A stretch of 64,000 nucleotides of DNA from Odontocerum albicorne (GCA_949825065.1 OX463847.1:37815042-37879041), one strand, 5' to 3'; positions 1 through 12,035 are shown, counted from the first letter of the stretch. The notes: generated by a model not told the origin, from the sequence alone. Numbers and translations: made by a program.

Positions 1-157
1 ATACGTAGCATCATAACCGTCAGTTTGTAACGTATCTAACAAATGAGTAATATATTACACAAATACTATACGAATATCTATCTGTAGTTATGAAAGAAAA
101 TTACATGACAATAAGTCGTTTGGTATTATATCATTGTCTTACATTTTTGTTGTATAC

Positions 158-222
158 AATAACAAACTGACGGATTTATTGCTATGTGGCCAAAGTGAAA
201 ACCAAACTAGAACCTTTCATAA
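158..222 (-). mobile_element. SINE-1 fragment
   Basis: ACGGATTTATTGCTATGTGG joined to AAGTGAAAACCAAACTAGAA corresponds to the antisense SINE-1 tail and body with an internal deletion. Confidence 0.5.
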
Positions 223-470
223 AATAATAAATATTAAATAAAATAATTTAATATAAAATAAAATGAATAAATGTTAAATATATTTATATAAAAATAATAT
301 GTACCAAAAAATATTATTTTTTAAAATTAAATATTAAAATAATATTAATAAATATAATAATAAATAATTATTAACATTAAAATTATCAATAATAATAAAT
401 AAAATATTTAATAATACTAAATAATAATTTAATAATAATAAAATAATAATATAACACTTTTTGATATTCA
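220..470. repeat. A+T island 1
   Basis: About 250 bp with almost no G or C, built from AATAATATTAATAAATA-like words. Low-complexity sequence similar in style to 20320-20850. Confidence 0.8.
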
Positions 471-868
471 ACTGTTTAGTATAAGATAAAACAAATTTTG
501 CCATTTACGATGTTATGATAAATTAAGGTAGTAGAATTAATATCAACAAAGTTATTTTTTTCGTATGGATAGGGGGAAACATTTATATTTTTGTCATTTT
601 CCTTAATGGCGTTTTGTCCCTTAGCGCTCAGGCGACAGGGTTGTTACAGAAATAATAATAATAATTGTTGGCTTTAAACCTGATAATGCTATTGTTTTCC
701 CAGCTTTTAAGCCCTTTCCTGTAATGTGGGGGTGTTCTAATTTTATTTTAAAATAAATAATCCTGAATAGACAAAGATATTTGTGGAAAAATAAGTGCGA
801 GTTTAAGTGGGGGTCATGGAAAGACCGACCGAGGAATATGTCATTAGACCTAGTTAATATAATTTAAA

Positions 869-1640
869 CGAAGGATAGGCGAGGAGTAATAAGGATAGAA
901 GGATAGGTGAGGAGTAATAAGGATAGAAGGATACGTGAGGAGTAATAAGGATAGAAGGATAGGTGAGAAGTAATAAGGATAGAAGGATAGGTGAGGAGTA
1001 ATAAGGATAGAAGGATAGGTGAGGAGTAATAAGGATAGAAGGATAGGTGAGGAGTAATAAGGATAGAAGGATAGGTGAGGAGTAATACGGATAGAAGGAT
1101 AGGTGAGGAGTAATAAGGATAGAAAGATAGGTGAGGAGTAATAAGGATAGAAGGATAGGTGAGGAGTAATAAGGATAGAAGGATAGGTGAGGAGTAATAA
1201 GGATAGAAGGATAGGTGAGGAGTAATAAGGATAGAAGGATAGGTGAGGAGTAATAAGGATAGAAGGATAGGTGAGGAGTAATAAGGATAGAAGGATAGAT
1301 GAGGAGTAATAAGGATAGAAGGATAGGGGAGGAGTAATAAGGATAGAAGGATAGGTGAGGAGTAATAATGATAGAAGGATAGGTGAGGAGTAATAAGGGT
1401 AGAAGGATAGGTGAGGAGTAATAAGGATAGAAGGATAGGTGAGGAGTAATAAGGATAGAAGGATAGGTGAGGAGTAATAAGGATAGAAGGATAGGTGAGG
1501 AGTAATAAGGATAGAAGGATAGGTGAGGAGTAATAAGAATAGAAGGATAGGTGAGGAGTAATAAGGATTGAAGGATAGGTGAGGAGTAACAAGGATAGAA
1601 GGATAGGTGAGGAGTAATAAAGATAGAAAGATAGGTGAGG
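869..1640. repeat. 28-bp minisatellite, about 28 copies
   Basis: A highly uniform head-to-tail array with unit GAGGAGTAATAAGGATAGAA plus GGATAGGT. Point differences are scattered single bases. No stop codon occurs in any minus-strand frame and the 28-bp period is not a multiple of 3, so three long overlapping minus-strand ORFs (266-281 aa, period 28 residues, LSLLLLTYPSILITPHLSFY) are artefacts. Not a gene. Confidence 0.95.
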
Positions 1641-1744
1641 ATAAATACAATCAAATCTAGATGGTGATATATGGATGTGAAGGAGAAGAAGAAAGAATGT
1701 CGTGATCAATTAGTTGGGCAATAATCTTTTCCTTTCCAATATGT

Positions 1745-1905
1745 ATTTTTTTATTTTTTTGTTCATTTTACGCATGACAATATAACTTGCGAAAAAACAA
1801 CAGGTGATTTAATTTGGACACACAATTTGAATGGATCTGAGTTTGTTGCCTTTCATTTGTCGTGTCCCCAGTAAACTAGGCTTTTGCCTGTATCTCACTG
1901 AGGAC
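1745..1905 (+). repeat. Dispersed repeat G, sense copy
   Basis: GCGAAAAAACAACAGGTGAT, ACACACAATTTGAATGGATC, CCTTTCATTTGTCGTGTCCC and GTAAACTAGGCTTTTGCCTG match, as reverse complement, 34384-34550. No coding potential recognised. Confidence 0.75.
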
Positions 1906-1969
1906 AATGGCATAAAAGTATATAAGTGCATATGTACGTATTCCTAAAATTATATTACAAAATCTTGTT

Positions 1970-2132
1970 TATGCTTCCATGACGATGATGTGAAAACCTT
2001 GAAACGGGTAGGGTTATACGCATCGTTATATAAAGTGAAATAAACGGTGTTTGATAAAACAAATTATATTGCCTTTAAACCTCCACAGTATTAATGCCTT
2101 AAATGTAAATAATATATTACAAATATTATAAT
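1970..2132 (+). repeat. Foldback-type repeat F, single arm
   Basis: ACGATGATGTGAAAACCTTG, AAACGGGTAGGGTTATACGC, CGGTGTTTGATAAAACAAAT and CTTTAAACCTCCACAGTATT recur at 11108-11740 and 43178-43417. Only the sense arm is present here. Confidence 0.65.
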
Positions 2133-2149
2133 TTGTTTCTATCGGAAAT

Positions 2150-2366
2150 GGCCGTTGACAACATCCGCGCCACAATCAAGATACATGTATTCCAACACAA
2201 GTGCTGCGAGTTCGATTCGGTTGCGGGTTAGTATCCAAATTTTCTAAAATAGTTTTCAGTCTGGTTTTTAATTAAAAGCTCTTTAACACGTGTCTGGTAA
2301 TAGATATACATTGCCACATAGCAATAAATTTGCTAGGCTGTACTGTCTTTGGCGAGAGTGTTATAT
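2150..2366 (+). mobile_element. SINE-1 copy
   Basis: Decayed head ending in GCGAGTTCGATTCGGTTGCG, body CAGTCTGGTTTTTAATTAAA, tail ATTGCCACATAGCAATAAAT and CTAGGCTGTACTG. The 66-aa ORF at 2290-2490 arises from the tail. Confidence 0.7.
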
Positions 2367-3202
2367 AAATTTTAAGTTGAACATTATAAATTTCAAAAAA
2401 CACGCAATTTTAACCAAACATTGGGTGAAAAGTTCACATCTAAACGCACAGTGCTGTATTGTTCCGAAAATATTTTACAGAGGAAGATAATCGAGAATGT
2501 CCTGCTCCTTTTGAAAATGAGGAATTGAAAGTTTTATCGGAAGAAAGCAAGTAACAAACGATACAAGAAATCTCACAAGAATTGATTGTCGATTCTGCTA
2601 CAATTTTTGTACCCTTAAAGCAAAATAGATAGAATAAAAAAATGAATAAATGAGTTCCATGTGAATTTAATGATGTCACCAAACAAAAAAAAAAAACTTG
2701 CTACGAAGTGTGTTCTTCGTAGCAGTCGGGTTATCATAATTATCCATTTCTCAATCGTTTTGATTTCAATTTAAAAAAAACAAGGAGTTGGGTATTATCT
2801 CAAATATTACCTCACCCGCTATACTCACCCAGTCTATCACCATCCGATTTTCACTTTTTTATGCATCTCAATAACTATTTACGGTAAAAAATCAACACCG
2901 CGGAAGCAGCAGAAAATAAATAAGCTTATTATTCGTTGGCAAAAATGCGTCAAGTCCTGCTTAGTTTAATAAAGTTAACTCTACTATTTTGTTCCATTGA
3001 ATTTGGAGGTTCAAATTGACAATAATTTTACAAACTACGTAATATTTTTTATATGATTGCAAACGTCAGTAGATGAATCATTTGGAATTAAAATAAAATA
3101 TGTGATATTTAAAAGTTTCTTGGATCCTGAACACATGACATCTAATTATGGTTTTCATATTGAGAGTATATGTTTATCTGCCAATAAAGTTTATCTGTTT
3201 AT

Positions 3203-3475
3203 CTGCCAATAAAGGGATTTGTGTTTAAAGTCTCTAGGGCATTTTATGGTGGCGCTGTTATGGAACCTTTTTATAATTTACTGGTTTACAGTAGATTAGA
3301 GTGTGTCTCAATTATATGGAACCTGAAAGGAATTCAGGACTCCCAGATAGTTGAGCGAGTCCAAAAGAGTTTTCTGCGACACATTGAATACAAAGAAAAT
3401 GGATGTTACTCCTGGCTCTATTCTACATCTTTATTTATTAGTATCATATGCTTGAATATTATTTTTTGAGCGTTA
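3203..3475 (+). mobile_element. LINE-D reverse-transcriptase fragment
   Basis: Plus frame FYNLLVYSRLECVSIIWN, IQDSQIVERVQKSFLRHIEY and GCYSWLYS matches the thumb region following the RT domain of non-LTR elements (Y-SLVRS-LEYCSVIWNP, RIERVQKKFLR). Upstream has two copies of TTTATCTGCCAATAAAG (3170-3213). A similar, more decayed fragment is at 23860-24050. Confidence 0.72.
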
Positions 3476-3827
3476 GAAGATATCTTTACTAACCTATTTT
3501 TACATATTAAAAAAAAACAAACTGTAATTTGATTGACCTCGTGAATGAGAATGGTTTTCAGTGCCGTAATAATTAATTGAGGTGTTTAAAGCATCACCAC
3601 TTTCATGTAGAATTCCTTTGTTGAATAAATTTTCCTATACCGAAAGTTTCCATATCTTGGTTTACAAATTAAGGCATTAACTTCTTAATAAATGTTGTAA
3701 GTACAACTAACTGATTTACTTCATAGATAAGTAGGAGTAATATTATTCCTGTTATCATCATGTTATATTTAGACTTTTATTTATTTATTTATTATAAGTC
3801 ACCTGTTTTCCGTTCTATATGTTACGG

Positions 3828-3915
3828 ATTAACTAGCTGGAACCCAGATTAAAAAAAACTGTTTGGTTTTTATTAAAGGCCTCATAAACACCTGGTTGAT
3901 TGAAGGAAATTGTAA
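3828..3915 (+). mobile_element. SINE-1 body fragment
   Basis: AGCTGGAACCCAGATTAAAA, CTGTTTGGTTTTTATTAAAG and GGCCTCATAAACACCTGGTT correspond to the SINE-1 body; head and tail are missing. A SINE-2 copy follows directly. Confidence 0.6.
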
Positions 3916-3949
3916 AATGACAATAATCCCACAGCGTTGTACTGTGAAC

Positions 3950-4105
3950 AAAGAAAGTGTTAGACGTGATTTGTTCAGGTGGTGCTTTGACCGCCAGACG
4001 TGATTGGTTTAATAATAGTGGATTCAAGTCCTGAATTATAGCGCCCTTGAGGAGAGTTTGATCGCTAGATGGTGCTATATGAAATTGTCTTTTTTTTCTT
4101 AATTT
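3950..4105 (+). mobile_element. SINE-2 copy
   Basis: Contains GTGGATTCAAGTCCTGAATT (B-box-like GGTTCGANTCC), AGCGCCCTTGAGGAGAGTTT, GGTGCTATATGAAATTG and a T-run. The same block recurs at 6448, 6645, 11779, 17200, 19618, 39190 and 41115. Confidence 0.6.
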
Positions 4106-4109
4106 ATTT

Positions 4110-5930
4110 TTTGTTATCTGGTGTGATTGGATTAAACATGTATTAAAAATAAAATAATTAAATAATTTGCAAAACTATACTCGTATTACTCATAATGTTT
4201 TTTTTGTTGGTTTAATTGTTTCTTATAAAAAAAATAGTTTGTCCTTGAAGCTAAACACTGAGGTTAATCTGAAAACTTTCAGAGTAATCTCATAAATAAA
4301 AGATAAAAATGTATCATTGCGGTGACTCAATTCACTCAAGATCTGAAAATAATTTAAAGTGAAGTCGAATGAAAAAATATAGGTTTATGCGTGGGAAAGA
4401 TCTTTTTTTTTATTTAAAGAATTCCAGAGGCTAATTTAGAATAATTACCAACTTGACGGTTTGTGAAGTCCAGTCATAAATACAAGAACAGAATATATTC
4501 AGAATTTCGCGAACACATAAATATAAGTCTTATTGCAATTACTATTTATCAAAATTAAAGCCAAGGACTTAAACGCGAACATTTCAGTTCAGTCAGCGAG
4601 CGATAAATTCGTATTAGAGTAAGTTGACCAAAGAGATTCTCAAATATATCTTTAAGTAAAGGAAAACATTTTTGGAAAGTATTTTCTTACATTTACACAC
4701 TCATATTAAGAAACAATGAGCGAAACTCATTGAATACGTATTGTTACTATCACTTTTATTATCAATGAAGACAAAAAGAAGTTGGTAAATCACGAACTGA
4801 TGATAAAAAAAAGTTACTAAGTTAAGATCGAAAGTGTTAAAAGGCTTGTCTCCGGGCAAGCCTTCTAACACTGTCTGCTGACAAACTGGGCTGCTACCCG
4901 GAATAGAATGATGGATTTCCGATGATGACATAGCTTTAATATTCTCTCTCATTCTTGGTAATTTAAAAAGGTCTGGACTTGTCACAACCTAATTAGGGGA
5001 ATGATATTCCAAACAAAATATAATTAATCAGTTTGACCCCGTCATGTTTTTCTCAGTCTATTTCTTACACATATACTTACCATTTCTAATTTACGTACTC
5101 GCTAAGTCATTCTTCCGTCATTTATTCATTACACGTGTCCAAACCATCTAAATCTCTTTTGTTAATCGTTCTTACTCATGTTCGTCTTTATTCCCCCTTG
5201 TTTTTATATATATTAACATTCCACATTGTTTTCACTCCATCAATCTCGACGGCATTAAATCTTACTTTTATCCTTTTTTAGCGAAACTCAAATTTCACTT
5301 TAAGGTGATTAATTTAAAATAAAACTAAATTATACACTTTGCAGCTTGGAATTGATATATGTATGTTCTCAGACGACGAAAAGGTGGAACGAAATATTGA
5401 ACGGTGAATAAAAAAAAGGAAGCAAAGTCAATGACTACTAAGGCCCAAATATATTCAGCCTGAACAAATTATATTCTGAAATTAAAAAAAAATGGAATAA
5501 CGCGCTGTTAACAAATTTCTTTCAGAAGCAGGAAAAAACCCCTGCTGAAGCTAAACAACGTTTAAAGAGATCTTCTCCGTCGACACATAAGTATCGTTTA
5601 ATTTCTGTTGGACTTTCTTTTGAAAGAAACTTGATAGACGTGCAATACATAACTTTTAATTTCAGAATATAACGAAGCAATACGTCATTTATCAGCTTTA
5701 GTTGACACTATTGAGGGTAGAGAAATCAAATTTATCTGGAAGATTGCCTTACCCAGCGGTGGCATGGCCGGCGTAGTATGTATTTATCATCCTATACATT
5801 TCATGAAGTTCTATTCAGCTAGTTGACAGTTCCCCACTCGGCAAAACATCGAACCTCCCTATCATAAAACCTGTGTAATGTGTAGTCTCTTGCATTGCAT
5901 TATGTCACTGTAAAAATTATTTTACCCAGG
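4110..5930. other. Intergenic, mostly unassigned
   Basis: AT-rich with one hairpin (4834). The pyrimidine-rich stretch 5080-5290 (TGTCCAAACCATCTAAATCT) looks like an antisense LINE-B-type remnant but is too decayed to call. No gene seen. Confidence 0.5.
4834..4871. repeat. 15-bp-arm hairpin
   Basis: GTGTTAAAAGGCTTG and CAAGCCTTCTAACAC pair over 14 of 15 positions around an 8-nt loop (TCTCCGGG). No poly-T or known RNA family evident. Confidence 0.6.
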
Positions 5931-5939
5931 CTGGCTTTG

Positions 5940-6036
5940 CATTGTGGTATCCTCTGTTGTATTGCAATCAACATTGTGGTATCCTCTGTTGTATTGCAAT
6001 CAACATTGTGATATCCTCTGTTGTATTGCAATCAAC
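5940..6036. repeat. 32-bp tandem repeat, three copies
   Basis: CATTGTGGTATCCTCTGTTG-TATTGCAATCAA repeated three times, with a single G to A change in the third. Confidence 0.92.
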
Positions 6037-6159
6037 AACTACTTTTTGAAGATTAGAGGTTTTCATGGATTGATATTAGCTTGCCGCAGGGAACGATGAA
6101 CGATATGAGCAGTTTAAATGCTGTAGAAAAACGTGTATTGCGAACATTATCTTCAATTA

Positions 6160-6440
6160 CAATACAAAACATGTTAAAGCCAATAACAAATGGATTAAAG
6201 ATAAGTTTATTTAAATTTAATAAATACTACAATATAAATTACACTCCACCTAAAGCCGATTGTATTAGTATCTCATTTCAGTTTATAGGTTCATTTGTGG
6301 TAAGTCTTCCTTTGGTAAATTTTTTGCGGTTTTCTTACCAAAAATATATTTCTGAACATGTGCAGATACCTTATTTTATGACCGAAGTCCCTCCCTTCCT
6401 ATTTTTTACACTCAACTTATATACAATATATTTATTTTGT
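6160..6440 (+). mobile_element. LINE-C 3'UTR fragment
   Basis: Shares CCACCTAAAGCCGATTGTAT, CTTCCTTTGGTAA and GGTTTTCTTACCAAAAATAT with 18645-18770, where it follows LINE C-terminal coding sequence. Minus-strand relatives lie at 17335-17430, 39340-39445 and 47200-47300. The 121-aa open stretch at 6081-6446 is therefore not a gene. Confidence 0.5.
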
Positions 6441-6447
6441 ATTTAAT

Positions 6448-6535
6448 CTGTCAATAACAGTGGATTCGAATACAGAGTTAAAGCGCTTTGAGAAGAGTGC
6501 TCCGTAAACGGCGCTATATAAATTGCTTTTTTTCG
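6448..6535 (+). mobile_element. SINE-2 3' part
   Basis: GTGGATTCGAATACAGAGTT, AAAGCGCTTTGAGAAGAGTG and GGCGCTATATAAATTGC followed by a T-run; directly after LINE-C 3'UTR sequence. A degraded second piece with GGTTTCAATCCCGAGTTAAA lies at 6645-6720. Confidence 0.6.
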
Positions 6536-6749
6536 TATTCTCTCGGTAAGTTATCTGCGGTTCTTTTTAAATGCAAAAGTTCTTAGTCGTTTAGCTACAT
6601 CCAACCACTTCATATCCTTTCACTTAACCTGTTTGTAATCTTTTTAAACTGTCAAGAATAGGTAGGTTTCAATCCCGAGTTAAAACACTCTTAGGGAAAG
6701 TCTGATATAAATAAGCCTTTTAATATTTATTATTATTATTGTTTTTTCT

Positions 6750-6905
6750 AGTCGGAGATGAGATGGTTCATACACATCGAAAGAATGAGTTCAGAAAGAC
6801 TTCCAAAATACGCGTGGAATGAATGGCGTGCGTGGAAAAGGTAGACCGAGGAAAGAACGAAAGGACATAGTTGAATAAATTTAGACCGAGGGAAAGACAA
6901 ATAGT
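6750..6905 (+). mobile_element. LINE-B C-terminal fragment
   Basis: Plus frame MRWFIHIERMSSERLPKYAW followed by NEWRAWKR and RGKD matches the 'RWFGHVERM--NRLPK-V' and 'GRGRPR--W-D' tail of endonuclease/RT-type LINE proteins. The minus-strand ORF at 6945-6748 is its shadow. Confidence 0.65.
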
Positions 6906-7689
6906 ATGAGAAAGAGAATAGCATATATGAGTATAGATAAGGCAAAAGTAAAGACTGTTAGTGTGGAGATATGTCCACTCAATTCACCCCAAAATGGGAT
7001 ATGGCGTGATGGTATGAAATATGTGTATGTTTTTATCTCAAATTATTTTATTCTAAAGTTATATTGGTGGAATTATAAGCGCTACATTGTTTTTTTTTTA
7101 AACAATTTCACTTTTCAATCTCACAGTTCGTGAATAAGAGATCTTACAAGAGAGAACATTTTCAGACATTAAATCCTGAAAGTTTACTGAAAGACTGAGC
7201 AACGATGGGAATAACTTTTAATCGTTTCTTTGAAACAATCTAATTTGTTCACCCAGTATCTAACTTCTTGTAATAATAACGTTACAAATTTTTAATATTA
7301 AAGGGTACCGATGACCTTTTTGTTAAAATGTTTTGTTTTAAATTCTGGCATTTTGATGTTTTTTAACATCGCTTTTTACTATAATTTTTTATGTTCTGCA
7401 TTAAATAAATCGATAGATGTATATACTTTGCGTAAATGAGATATGTTTGCCAGGATAGAAAGAATAGATATATTTCCTTTATGCTAATCCAAATATGTTA
7501 CCCTTATGTCATGATGGTGAAATTGTTAATTACTCGTGAGTTGATATTTGTTTACTTAATAGTAATTTGTGAGTTGTTTAGAAAAGTAGACATAAAATGA
7601 GATTTTTAAATACCTTTTATTTCATTTGCTTTTATATTTGAATTTTTAAACTAAAAGTAACTAAAAATAAAAACCTAAGCAAGTACGAT

Positions 7690-8335
7690 CATATAACTTT
7701 ATACCAGAAGGCATTGAACTGGTTGAATGTTAGAAATAGACGCCAAATTCACATAATGTCTCTATTGTATAATATCCTTAACTGTCCCGCCGCCCCCTCT
7801 TATCTTGCCGAAAATTTTCAGCGTTTTTCCAATCATGGATTAGCGCTACGCTCAAACAGAGATTGTTTATTGGCCTTTCCAGTTCACCACACCTCTTTCT
7901 TTACGTCGTCCTTTACTGTCCATGCAGTGAGACTCTGGAATCAGTTACAAACCAATATAAGACTCGCTCCGTCCTTGGCATGCTTTAAGAAGCGACTGAA
8001 AAATCTCTTAATTTCTAGTCAATAAAATAACGTGTTTCATTCCTGATTTTTCCTTTCCTCTCCACCATCCTTTCCTTTCCTTTTGATTGATGATATCTCA
8101 TTTTATATGAAAAATAATGTTCGGGTGATTGTCCGTCTTTGTGGGGCTCGTGGGCATGTGCTCAAGTATATGTGTATGGATTTCGTGGGGATGGATAGTC
8201 ATTTGAATGATTTATGCGACCACGTACGTAACTTGCTTCATTTACTTTTGTCTGGTTAGTTGGAAGAGATTACCGCCTGGCAATAAGCCTGTCAGATTGT
8301 ATTTGCAATAAAAGGGTTAAATAGAAATAAAAATA
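7690..8335 (+). mobile_element. LINE-A copy 1: 3' end of ORF2 plus 3'UTR
   Basis: The + frame 7714-8025 encodes the C-terminal tail of a non-LTR retrotransposon reverse transcriptase (RRQIHIMSLLYNILN, FPVHHTSFFTSSFTVHAVRL, LACFKKRLKNLLISSQ-stop). A 3'UTR of about 300 bp follows, ending GGAAGAGATTACCGCCTGGC...AATAAAAGGGTTAAATAG and an A-rich tail. 5'-truncated, as is typical of LINE insertions. Same family as 22697-23155. Confidence 0.82.
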
Positions 8336-8694
8336 ATAAATAATTTTAACTTGCCACGTAAAATTCAAAAAGCTTAACTTAAACTTGGTTCAGATGTAAG
8401 GAGCGCATGCTTTATTTTTTACTTAGTATTTGAACCACAAGTGTCTTTAACATAACTTTAAAAAAAAGCCTCAGTTGAAACTTTAAATTGTTAAGAATTG
8501 GCATTTTTAAATATTTGTTATACTACTATACTACTCGTACATTGATTGATTATACTACTCGTACATTGATTCATATAATTGTACAGCGACTTTAATTTAG
8601 TGACACAAATCATCCTAATTTGAGCGGATTGCCTGTAAAAAAGAGGTCTCTTCAACTGTATTGTGATTTATTGTATATCTAGTGTTACAACTTA

Positions 8695-8745
8695 GTGGGT
8701 TTGTTGTCATGCGACAATCTCTTCCAGCCAAACATAAATAATTGT
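8695..8745 (-). mobile_element. SINE-1/LINE-A tail fragment
   Basis: GTGGGTTTGTTGTCATGCGACAATCTCTTCCAGCC corresponds, antisense, to the shared SINE-1/LINE-A 3' tail (GGAAGAGATTG...GGCAATAA-CCC). Too short to say which parent. Confidence 0.5.
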
Positions 8746-8759
8746 TGTTTCTGGTTGGT

Positions 8760-10540
8760 TTGAAGTCTTCTCTAGGTGTTTTTAACCAATATTTAATCCT
8801 TCGAGTTTATTTATCGTTCCGCCTGAAAAAGCCTCGAAATAGGAGGAAAAAACACATGGCACCGAGAATAATGTAATTGGTAAAACAATGGAAGGATTTT
8901 CTTATCATATTCTTAAATGGAGTTTTCCAAAGTTATGCGATTTCGTTAATGCCATAAAAATTTTTCTTTTGGTATACGAATATATCGTGAATTAAGGTTT
9001 AAGTATAATAATGACCGAAAAATAGACGGGATTAAATATGGTAGTCTAAGACAATGGAATAAAAATTGTTAATTCAGAGTCGGGGAGTCGATCTTTTTTT
9101 CTATTTTTGACAGAACTCTTTCAGACATCAGACATCTTTTTTTTGTAGCAGCTGATCATGGGTGTTGTAGCGGTGACCCATTAGACCAGATCATAATACG
9201 AGTACTTTCACAACACCATGAATTAAACATCATGTAATATACTGTAGGATGAGATTAAACCTTTTTCCTGCGTATTATGTTACACGCAAGCATTAATACC
9301 ATCAATCCATTTCCTTGGCCAGGGTAGGAAGGGAGGACAGGTAAACAGACTTTTTTTATTCGAAATACACCCGCCTTTCCTACATACATACAGCTTTGCA
9401 TACAACTCCTACAATTTCTCTGACTTTAAACATTTTCTTATTTGAAACATCATTCACTTTATTCAACCAACCTTTCCTTCGTCTTTCTCTGCCACGCCTT
9501 TCACTGATAGTTTCAATGTAAAAAAGCTTTATTAGCCTTTTTTCATTCATTTCCGCTTTATTTTAGTGTAAAAATGAGTTTGTCTATAACACAAACAAAC
9601 AATCATAATTTAAGACGCCATAAAATTTATTCCATTAAAATTCCTATCCCAACAAAAATATCATTTATCTATATTTATTCGCAATTACCGTAAATATGCG
9701 TTTCGGATCGGATCGGACATCTTCATAAATATTTTAGTACAAAATGATAATATTTTCATGATTAAGTATGTGTTTATTGTTGAGTACGAGTATGTGTATG
9801 TTTGTGTTCGTGTATCATATAAACATGAGTGTACTATAGATGAATCGAGCGAGTTAATGTGAGCAGGGCCGTTACTTACATAAATATAATAATTGCGTTT
9901 CAAGTAGGCGTTCATTTCGAGTGAGTTCAACACATAAGTCGTAAAGTTTCGTTTTCAAACATTTTTAAGAGGAATAGAGAATATATTTGTTCTGCTTAGT
10001 GAGCATGTGTCACCTTTATCAGAACAAGTGTTAAACTTTAATGAAAATTAGTTAAAGATCATACTCTACTTTATCAGACACCAATTTTATCTCAGTGTCT
10101 TTTTAATAATTTCTTCATTGATTTATCATCAAATCCCTTTCAAACAATCACGTCTTAGCAAAAATAGACGCCATCTTGTTCAATGGTATGCAGTTTTTTT
10201 CAAAACAGGACCCATCCTGATAATTTAGTACTGAAAAAATGAACCAAATCCAGCTTTATTGCTTTCAAATGCAGTTACAATAAATTCACATTTTATAAAC
10301 AAAATTAGTCAAAAAATAACACTAAAATGCTTTTTGTCTTTGAATACTTTGAAGACGTTATTTGTCTTTTTGATATTTCTTTCAGAATGTTGCTAGTAAA
10401 CACAAACTTTTTAGCAAGAAGGAACACGAATATCGCATTTTTTCACTTCGTCACAAGTGGATATGACCAAATCTGAAAATTACTTACTGAATCATTAATT
10501 TAAACATCATTTTCTTCTTTCAAAATATCTGTCAGTTAAT
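8760..10540. other. Intergenic, unassigned
   Basis: AT-rich. 9290-9500 holds a pyrimidine-rich decayed repeat related to the duplicated block at 10541. No supported ORF; the 82-aa minus ORF at 9933-9685 has no recognisable features. Confidence 0.5.
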
Positions 10541-10827
10541 CCATCGATCTTTCCTTGGTCTTCCTCTATCACACCTTCCACTTACATTTGCACAATAACG
10601 CTATTTTTTATTTAATTACACGGGCGGCGTATTCAGAGTTCCGTCTCTGATTGTAAGCATGTGTGTATTCGTGCGTATGTTTGAAAGTGAGTCATTTGAT
10701 CTATTGATCTTTCCTTGGTCTTCCTCTAGCACACCTTCAACTGACATTTGCACAATAAAGCTATTTTTTATTTAATTACATGGGCGGCGTATTCAGAGTT
10801 CCGTCTCTGATTGTAAGCATGTGTGCG
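10541..10827. repeat. 125-bp block duplicated 162 bp apart
   Basis: GATCTTTCCTTGGTCTTCCT through GGGCGGCGTATTCAGAGTTC and TGATTGTAAGCATGTGTG occurs at 10546-10665 and 10706-10827 with few differences. Similar 'CTTTCCTTCGTCTTTCTCTGCC' sequence sits at 9473, so the source is a dispersed repeat. Confidence 0.8.
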
Positions 10828-11107
10828 TGTGTTTGAAAGATACCGAATAGAAGCGATCTCTCCACTAGTTTGTGGATTGTTAGAAAATCTTGTAAACGGC
10901 TGTAAAATAGATACCTACACCACGAAATACAAATTGTCGAAGAAGCTCACGGTAATCGGTAAGCGGAACATACTAAATAGGAAAATGTTGAAATTAACAG
11001 TTAAAACAAAACACTCGTAAAAATATGATCTAAATCATCATTTATAAATTTATCTAGAACGAACGACACTGCAACAAATATTAAGAATATATCATTTACA
11101 ATTAAGA

Positions 11108-11740
11108 CATTAATATTGTGGAGGTTTAAAGACATTGTAATTTGTTTTATCAAACACTTTATTCCACTTTTTGTAACGGTATAACCCTACTACCGGTTTC
11201 AAGGCTTTCACCTCATCATCAGTGTTTGTGCTCCCCTGATGATGAAGTGAAATTTATTTCTGTTACTACTGATATGTAAGAATTTGGCATCATCGATAGA
11301 AACAGTATGGTTTTTACGGTAACAATGATTAGCCATTTCAGAATAAACTTTTTCTATCGATGACGCCAAATTTTTACATATCAGTAGTAATGGAAATAAA
11401 TTGGACAAATTAAAGGCCCTAGAAATTTCTAAGTTAGTACATCGAGTCGAACATCTGGTAAACACACATATGCCAAAAATCTCTCCGCTGCTGGCCGAGA
11501 TCGTCCCATGCCTCCCTCAGCCCTCAGTCCCCAATCCGAATGTCCCCAACCGTTGAAGCGTGTATATCGGTACCAGTTCGAACATAATTCAGTCTTGTTT
11601 GTGCTCCCCTGAAGATGAGGTGAAAGCATTAAAACCGGTAGGGCTATACCGTTACAAAAAGTGGAATAAACAGTGTTTGATTAAAATAAATTACAATGTC
11701 TTTAAATCTTCACAACGTTAATGCCTTAATTATAAACAAT
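11108..11740. repeat. Foldback repeat F with 345-bp insert
   Basis: The left arm (11112-11240, antisense) and right arm (11585-11730, sense) are inverted copies of one unit (CTTTAAACCTCCACA, TTTGATAAAACAAATTACAA, GTAACGGTATAACCCTAC). Inside, 11263-11290 and 11352-11380 form a second, nested inverted pair (CTGATATGTAAGAATTTGGC-type). A GC-rich stretch (11485-11565) lies before the right arm. The minus-strand ORFs at 11208-11629 run across these arms and are not supported. Confidence 0.65.
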
Positions 11741-11778
11741 ATATAAAATGTATTGTAAAATAAATCAAAGGACAATTT

Positions 11779-11960
11779 TACATAGTGTCATTTAAAGAGC
11801 TAACACTCCTCAAGGGCACTCTCATTCGGGACTCGAACCCACAATTATTAAACAAATCACGTCTGGTAGCTATAGCAATGCCCTAGCGAAACATGCACAT
11901 ATAAACACTTTCCTTGTGTGCAGTACAACCTTGTAGAATTATTGTAATGTAGTAATATTT
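11779..11960 (-). mobile_element. SINE-2 copy
   Basis: Antisense: ACTCCTCAAGGGCACTCTCA, GGGACTCGAACCCACAATTA (B box), AACAAATCACGTCTGG and CACTTTCCTTGTGTGCAGTA match, as complement, the copy at 3950-4105. Confidence 0.6.
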
Positions 11961-12035
11961 TCCAAGAGATCAGAAAGATATTAATTTATTTAACACTTCA
12001 TTGTAAAAACAATCTGTCTGGATTATTGTCAGGTG

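Noticed and set aside
850..1709. Three 266-281 aa minus-strand ORFs rich in Leu/Ser/Tyr
   Set aside because: All are read-throughs of the 28-bp minisatellite in its three frames.
6081..6446. 121-aa plus-strand ORF starting MPQGTMNDMSSL
   Set aside because: Its second half is the LINE-C 3'UTR repeat also found at 18645 and, antisense, at 39340 and 47200.
11208..11629. Two overlapping minus-strand ORFs (85 and 66 aa)
   Set aside because: They cross the arms of foldback repeat F and its nested inverted repeat; not conserved between copies.
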